Below are positions 31,646 through 39,266 of a stretch of 39,266 bases of DNA, piece after piece. The translations under genes were made by a program, and so were the position numbers. The DNA is from Christensenella sp. UBA2853. Lineage in GTDB: Bacteria > Bacillota > Clostridia > Christensenellales > Aristaeellaceae. The stretch's first letter is position 1. The number at the start of each line of letters is the position of its first letter. Below the pieces are notes generated by a model. It saw only the letters and a list, made by a program, of their open reading frames with translations. It was not told where the DNA came from and did not search any database. Location: NCBI GenBank assembly GCA_002350845.1, contig DEFL01000036.1:1-39266 (forward strand), written 5' to 3'.

Positions 31646-33625
31646 TCAGGCACCTCCTCCCGCAGTCTGGCTCGGCGGCAGTTCGAAATCATCATGGCGG
31701 TTGAAGTCCGCGTGCTCCTGAATGTAGAGACGGCGCGGTTCCACCTTGTCGCCCATCAGAATCGTGACCAGGCGGTCGGCCTGGGCCGCGTCATCAATGG
31801 TCACCTGGGTGAGCTTGCGCTGGGAGGGATCCATGGTGGTTTCCCAGAGCTGTTCCGGATTCATTTCACCGAGACCTTTGTAGCGCTGCAGGGTATATCC
31901 CTTGCCGGCCTTGCGGGTGAATGTTTCCAGTTCCTTGTCGTCATAGGCGTACCAGATGTTGCTGCCCTTCTGAATGCGGTAGAGCGGAGGCATGCCGATA
32001 TAGACATGGCCAGCCGTGATCAGGTCCTTCATATACCGGAAGAAGAAGGTCAGGAGGATGGCACGGATGTGCGCACCGTCCTGGTCAGCATCGGAAAGGA
32101 TAATGACTTTGTGGTACTTCAGGGAAGAGAGCGTAAAGGATTCATCAATCGATGTGCCCAGCGCCGTGATCAGGGAACGGAACTCTTCATTGCTCAGCAC
32201 CTGGTCCAGACGTTTCTTCTCCGCATTGAGCGGCTTTCCGCGAAGGGGGAGAATGGCCTGAAAACGGCTGTCGCGGCCCTGCTTGGCACTGCCGCCTGCA
32301 GAATCGCCCTCGACAATGAACAGTTCATTGTCCTCCGGATGATGACCGCGTGCGGCGGCCAGCTTGCCGACGAGCGGAGCGGCATCGAGAGAATTGGTCT
32401 TGCGCGCATTGTCGCGGGTCTTGCGGGCAGCCTCGCGCACGGCGGCTGCCTTGACGGCCTTGGCCACAATCTTTCCGGCGAGATCGGCATTCTTGAGATT
32501 GTCCAGCCAGTCAATGAGCTTTTCTGAGATCAGGCCTTCCACGATCGGACGCACTTCGCTGTTTCCAAGACGGCCCTTGGTCTGTCCCTCGAACTGGGGA
32601 TTCTTGACCATGACCGTCAGCACACAGGTCAGACCCTCACGGAAGTCCTCGCCGCCAAGGTTGGAATCCTTTTCCTTGAGCACGCCGATGCGCCGTGCGT
32701 AATCATTGAGCACCTTGGTAAAGGCAGACTTGAAGCCTGTCTCATGCGTGCCGCCTTCCGGTGTGGGAATGTTGTTGACATAGGAAAAGAGGGATTCCGT
32801 ATAGCCGTCATTGTATTGAACGGCAGCACGGCAGATCACGTCGTCACGCGTATCCTCGAGATAGATGACATCATCGGCCAGCACGGTCTTGTCAGCATTC
32901 AGATACCGCACATAATCAATAATGCCGCCGAGGAAATGGAAGACGCGCTCTTTTTTCTGCGGATCGGAGGCGCGCTCATCCTTGAGCGTGATTTTCAAGC
33001 CGCGGTTCAGGTAAGCGATCTCCTGAAGGCGGCGGGCGACGGTTTCCGCGTTGAAATTGACGTCCTCGAAGATGGTGGGGTCCGGCATAAAGCGGACCAG
33101 TGTTCCACGCTTGCGGGTGTTGCCGACGATCTGGAGCGGCCCGTCCGGAATACCGGCGTGAATCTTGTGCGTTTTTGGATCCACGGTCGACGTAAAGCGC
33201 ATATGATAATGCGTCCAGTTCAGGAACACATCGACCGTCAGCCAGGTGGACAGCGCATTGACGACCGAGGCACCGACACCGTGCAATCCGCCGGAATAGG
33301 CGTAGTTTTCATTGTTGAACTTGCCGCCGGCATGCAGTTTGGTATAGATCACTTCCACACCGGAAATGCCCAGTGTTGGATGGATATCCACAGGCACACC
33401 GCGGCCGTTGTCATAGACTGAGGCAGAACCGTCGGCATGCAGTGTTACCACAACCTCGGACGCGTAGCCGTTGCTGGCTTCGTCGATCGCGTTGTCGACA
33501 ATCTCCCAGAGCAGATGATGAAGTCCCCGGGTCGATGTGGTACCAATATACATGCCCGGCCGCATGCGTACCGCTTCAAGACCTTCGAGGACCTGGATAT
33601 GGCCGGCATCATAGGAAGAAGACAT
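31646..33625 (-). CDS. parE: DNA topoisomerase IV subunit B
   Basis: This 659-residue ATPase subunit pairs with ParC. The GHKL ATP-binding site has Glu41/Asn45 in EIVDNAIDEA, YDNGRGVPVD and GGLHGVGASVVNAL. The Toprim domain has EGDSAGGSAKQGRD (around residue 438), PLRGKPLN and the DADQDGAHI metal site. YKGLGEMNPEQLWETTMDP ends the protein in the standard way. Length matches Gram-positive ParE; no GyrB-type insertion is seen. GyrB is the alternative, less likely without gyrA, dnaA or recF nearby. The ATG at 33625 follows AAGGAGC and begins 3 bases after shikimate kinase. Confidence 0.85.
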   Translation of the reverse strand: MSSSYDAGHIQVLEGLEAVRMRPGMYIGTTSTRGLHHLLWEIVDNAIDEASNGYASEVVVTLHADGSASVYDNGRGVPVDIHPTLGISGVEVIYTKLHAGGKFNNENYAYSGGLHGVGASVVNALSTWLTVDVFLNWTHYHMRFTSTVDPKTHKIHAGIPDGPLQIVGNTRKRGTLVRFMPDPTIFEDVNFNAETVARRLQEIAYLNRGLKITLKDERASDPQKKERVFHFLGGIIDYVRYLNADKTVLADDVIYLEDTRDDVICRAAVQYNDGYTESLFSYVNNIPTPEGGTHETGFKSAFTKVLNDYARRIGVLKEKDSNLGGEDFREGLTCVLTVMVKNPQFEGQTKGRLGNSEVRPIVEGLISEKLIDWLDNLKNADLAGKIVAKAVKAAAVREAARKTRDNARKTNSLDAAPLVGKLAAARGHHPEDNELFIVEGDSAGGSAKQGRDSRFQAILPLRGKPLNAEKKRLDQVLSNEEFRSLITALGTSIDESFTLSSLKYHKVIILSDADQDGAHIRAILLTFFFRYMKDLITAGHVYIGMPPLYRIQKGSNIWYAYDDKELETFTRKAGKGYTLQRYKGLGEMNPEQLWETTMDPSQRKLTQVTIDDAAQADRLVTILMGDKVEPRRLYIQEHADFNRHDDFELPPSQTAGGGA

Positions 33626-33628
33626 AAT

Positions 33629-34144
33629 TCAGCTCCTTGCAATCCCCAGGGATTCAAGCCGGGGAAGAAGTTGTTCAAGCACCTCACGCACCGTGAGGCC
33701 TTCTGTTTCAAGGGTAAGATCCGCATAGCGCGCGTAGAGAGGCGCACGCTCACGGTAGAGGTCCTCAAACGAGGATCCGCAGTGCATGACGACCCCGCGC
33801 GCGTCAAGCGGTCCGACCCGCTTTTCCAGCGTTTCAAGGGGAACGTGCAGGTAGACCGTCAGGGCATTGCGCTTCATATGCGCCATGGCGTCAGGACTGT
33901 ACACCGCGCTTCCACCGGGTGCGAAAACGGTCCCGGACAGTGGGAGAGAGACGAGTACCTCCTCCTCAAGGCGCAGGAATGCTTCCTGACCAAGGCGGGA
34001 GAGGGTGACGGAGAGCGGCTCACCGGTACGCTTCTCGATCTCTGCATCGCCGTCCACAAAGCGGAGGGGTGTGCAGGAAGCGATGGCGCTGGCAAGGGTG
34101 GACTTGCCGCATCCCGGCATGCCGATAAAAACAATATGATCCAT
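33629..34144 (-). CDS. aroK: Shikimate kinase
   Basis: This 171-residue kinase phosphorylates shikimate in aromatic amino acid synthesis. It has Walker A GMPGCGKST (8-16), the DGDAEIE shikimate-binding segment (Asp33), GG at 77-78 in FAPGGSA, and the lid-side ERAPLY. The usual FRxxE is shifted here to EAFLRLEEE, so it is somewhat divergent. No other aro gene is near. ATG 34144 has no ribosome binding site in the expected place. The only purine-rich stretch is in the 5' arm of the rpoC terminator hairpin, about 35 bases upstream. The frame is open to 34219 but overlaps rpoC. The start is thus uncertain; the family is fairly firm. Confidence 0.82.
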   Translation of the reverse strand: MDHIVFIGMPGCGKSTLASAIASCTPLRFVDGDAEIEKRTGEPLSVTLSRLGQEAFLRLEEEVLVSLPLSGTVFAPGGSAVYSPDAMAHMKRNALTVYLHVPLETLEKRVGPLDARGVVMHCGSSFEDLYRERAPLYARYADLTLETEGLTVREVLEQLLPRLESLGIARS

Positions 34145-34152
34145 ACTGCACT

Positions 34153-34184
34153 GAAAAAGGGAGGAGCTTTTGAAGCTCCTCCCT
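34153..34184 (-). terminator. Terminator of rpoBC, upstream of aroK
   Basis: On the minus strand, a 12-bp stem AGGGAGGAGCTT/AAGCTCCTCCCT with a 3-nt loop is followed by TTTTT. It lies between the rpoC stop (34194) and the aroK ATG (34144). Confidence 0.85.
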
Positions 34185-34193
34185 GATCTGCTC

Positions 34194-37832
<3,639 letters not shown>

Positions 37833-37874
37833 AAGGGGTCACGCTCCCTTCTCATACCGATGAAGGCTCTTGGG

Positions 37875-39266
37875 TTACTCATCTGAACCGGGGTCATCAA
37901 AATCCAGGTCGAGGGTCATCATGTTTGCGTCGATGTCCTCATCGTCATCGAGTGCAAAGTCATCCTGCGTATATTCCTTCTCGATCATGTCGTCGAATTC
38001 ATCATTGACAACAGGCAGTTCGATCGGTTCGGGTTCAGCAGGCGTCTGCTGGTCGTCCTGCATGACCGGCTCAGTGGAGACAGTGTCTTCAGGATCCAGT
38101 TCAGGAATCTCAATGACATTCTTGTCAGCATCAAGCACAGTAATGTCAAGACAGAGAGACTGCAGTTCCTTGACAAGCACTTTGAAGGATTCAGGAACGC
38201 CGGGAGCAGGAATGTTCTGGCCTTTGACAATGGCCTCATAGGTCTTTACACGGCCAACGGTATCGTCAGACTTGAATGTAAGGATCTCCTGCAGGGTGTT
38301 GGCAGCACCATAGGCTTCCAGAGCCCAGACTTCCATCTCGCCGAAACGCTGGCCGCCGAACTGGGCTTTGCCGCCCAGAGGCTGCTGTGTAACGAGGGAG
38401 TAGGGACCTGTGGAACGGGCATGCATCTTATCGTCCACCAGATGGTGCAGCTTGAGGAAGTACATGATGCCGACGGTGACTCTGTGTTCAAACGCATCAC
38501 CGGTGCGTCCGTCATAGACTGTGAACTTTCCGTCCTCGTCCATGCCGGCCTTGCGCAGGCATTCCATGATTTCTTCGTAGTTTGCACCGTCAAAGACGGG
38601 CGTTGCAATATGCCAGCCGAGGGCGCGGGCAGCCATGCCAAGGTGCACTTCAAGCACCTGACCGATATTCATACGGGAAGGCACGCCCATGGGGTTCAGA
38701 ACGATCTGGAGCGGCGTTCCATCCGGCAGGAACGGCATGTCCTCTTCGCGCAGAATGCGGGAGACAACACCCTTGTTGCCGTGACGGCCTGCCATCTTAT
38801 CGCCAACCTGAATCTTACGTTTCTGGGCGATGTAGACGCGGACCATCTTGTTGACGCCGGGAGCGAGTTCGTCGCGGTTCTCACGGGTGAAGATCTTGAC
38901 ATCGACAACGATACCGCCCTCACCATGGGGAACACGCAGGGAGGTGTCGCGGACTTCGCGGGACTTTTCACCGAAGATGGCGCGCAGCAGGCGGTCTTCA
39001 GCGGTCAGGTCGGTTTCACCCTTCGGAGAAACCTTGCCGACGAGAATGTCGCCGGGATGCACTTCCGCGCCGATGCGGATAATGCCGTCCTCGTCGAGAT
39101 CCTTGATGGCGTCATCACCGACATTGGGAATGTCGCGGGTGATTTCTTCAGGTCCCTGCTTGGTCTCACGGGCTTCAGACTCCTGAGACTCGATATGAAT
39201 GGAAGTGTAGATATCTTCCTTGACGAGCTTTTCGTTGAGCAGAACAGCGTCTTCGTAGTTGTAGCC
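37875..39266 (-). CDS. rpoB: RNA polymerase subunit beta, C-terminal part (cut by the window edge)
   Basis: The last 463 residues of RpoB are present and the frame stays open to the end of the window, so the gene is partial by sampling, not broken. The visible part begins GYNYEDAVLLNEKLV, the conserved core strand region, then GPEEITRDIPNVG, KMAGRHGNKGVVS and the C-terminal clamp GKAQFGGQRFGEMEVWALEAYGA (cited by key motifs). It ends in an acidic tail of about 40 residues. The rifampicin-resistance region lies outside the window. It is followed by rpoC after 42 bases. Confidence 0.97.
   Translation of the reverse strand, partial: GYNYEDAVLLNEKLVKEDIYTSIHIESQESEARETKQGPEEITRDIPNVGDDAIKDLDEDGIIRIGAEVHPGDILVGKVSPKGETDLTAEDRLLRAIFGEKSREVRDTSLRVPHGEGGIVVDVKIFTRENRDELAPGVNKMVRVYIAQKRKIQVGDKMAGRHGNKGVVSRILREEDMPFLPDGTPLQIVLNPMGVPSRMNIGQVLEVHLGMAARALGWHIATPVFDGANYEEIMECLRKAGMDEDGKFTVYDGRTGDAFEHRVTVGIMYFLKLHHLVDDKMHARSTGPYSLVTQQPLGGKAQFGGQRFGEMEVWALEAYGAANTLQEILTFKSDDTVGRVKTYEAIVKGQNIPAPGVPESFKVLVKELQSLCLDITVLDADKNVIEIPELDPEDTVSTEPVMQDDQQTPAEPEPIELPVVNDEFDDMIEKEYTQDDFALDDDEDIDANMMTLDLDFDDPGSDE

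Noticed and set aside
29160..33625. The parE-parC pair as gyrB-gyrA
   Set aside because: No dnaA, dnaN or recF context, and no GyrA box in the first C-terminal blade. Topoisomerase IV is the better call, though not proven.

Overview
The window is a dense, roughly 55% G+C bacterial chromosome segment. It has Gram-positive style signals: strong AGGAGG ribosome binding sites, many TTG/GTG starts, several near-perfect TTGACA-N17-TATAAT promoters and short hairpin-T terminators. Gene content (ParE/ParC topoisomerase IV, NrdR, a CpsB-type PHP phosphatase with CapA/CapB, LCP and VanZ proteins, DUF1653, YbaB-RecR) points to Bacillota. Erysipelotrichia or a related gut lineage is my guess, but the sequence alone does not settle it. 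I see no phage, insertion sequence, CRISPR array or rRNA.

Left third (1-11,050). An E2-like acyltransferase with altered catalytic residues is followed by a coupled DUF523-DUF1653-GH27 alpha-galactosidase-CxxC small protein run. On the minus strand lies a gtrB-gtrA-gtrII glucosylation operon whose gtrII is interrupted by one in-frame TGA at codon 36. Then come tRNA-Arg(CCG), a self-overlapping tetR-AEC transporter pair, exonuclease III, and a SufC-SufB pair resembling the minimal SMS iron-sulphur system.

Middle (11,055-23,760). A GH42 beta-galactosidase diverges from a polysaccharide control region: CpsB phosphatase, then LCP ligase, CapA, CapB tyrosine kinase, phosphonopyruvate decarboxylase and VanZ. 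No sugar glycosyltransferases or PEP mutase are in view. On the minus strand is an operon of NahK-like sugar kinase, nucleotidyltransferase, membrane GT2 and ACT protein. NrdR and galactose mutarotase follow. GH27, GH42, GalM and NahK together suggest use of galactose- and hexosamine-containing host glycans.

Right part (23,876-39,266). A protein that joins a shrunken Hsp70-like ATPase fold to a C-terminal GrpE domain precedes a RecQ helicase that lacks the usual winged-helix domain. All remaining genes are on the minus strand and transcribed right to left: rpoB (cut by the window edge), rpoC, a terminator, shikimate kinase, parE, parC, a DUF4097 beta-helix protein, ybaB and recR.

The most unusual items are the Hsp70-like/GrpE fusion, the TGA-interrupted gtrII in an otherwise intact module, the phosphonopyruvate decarboxylase placed behind a terminator-like hairpin in the capsule control operon, and the kinase/nucleotidyltransferase/GT2 salvage operon.
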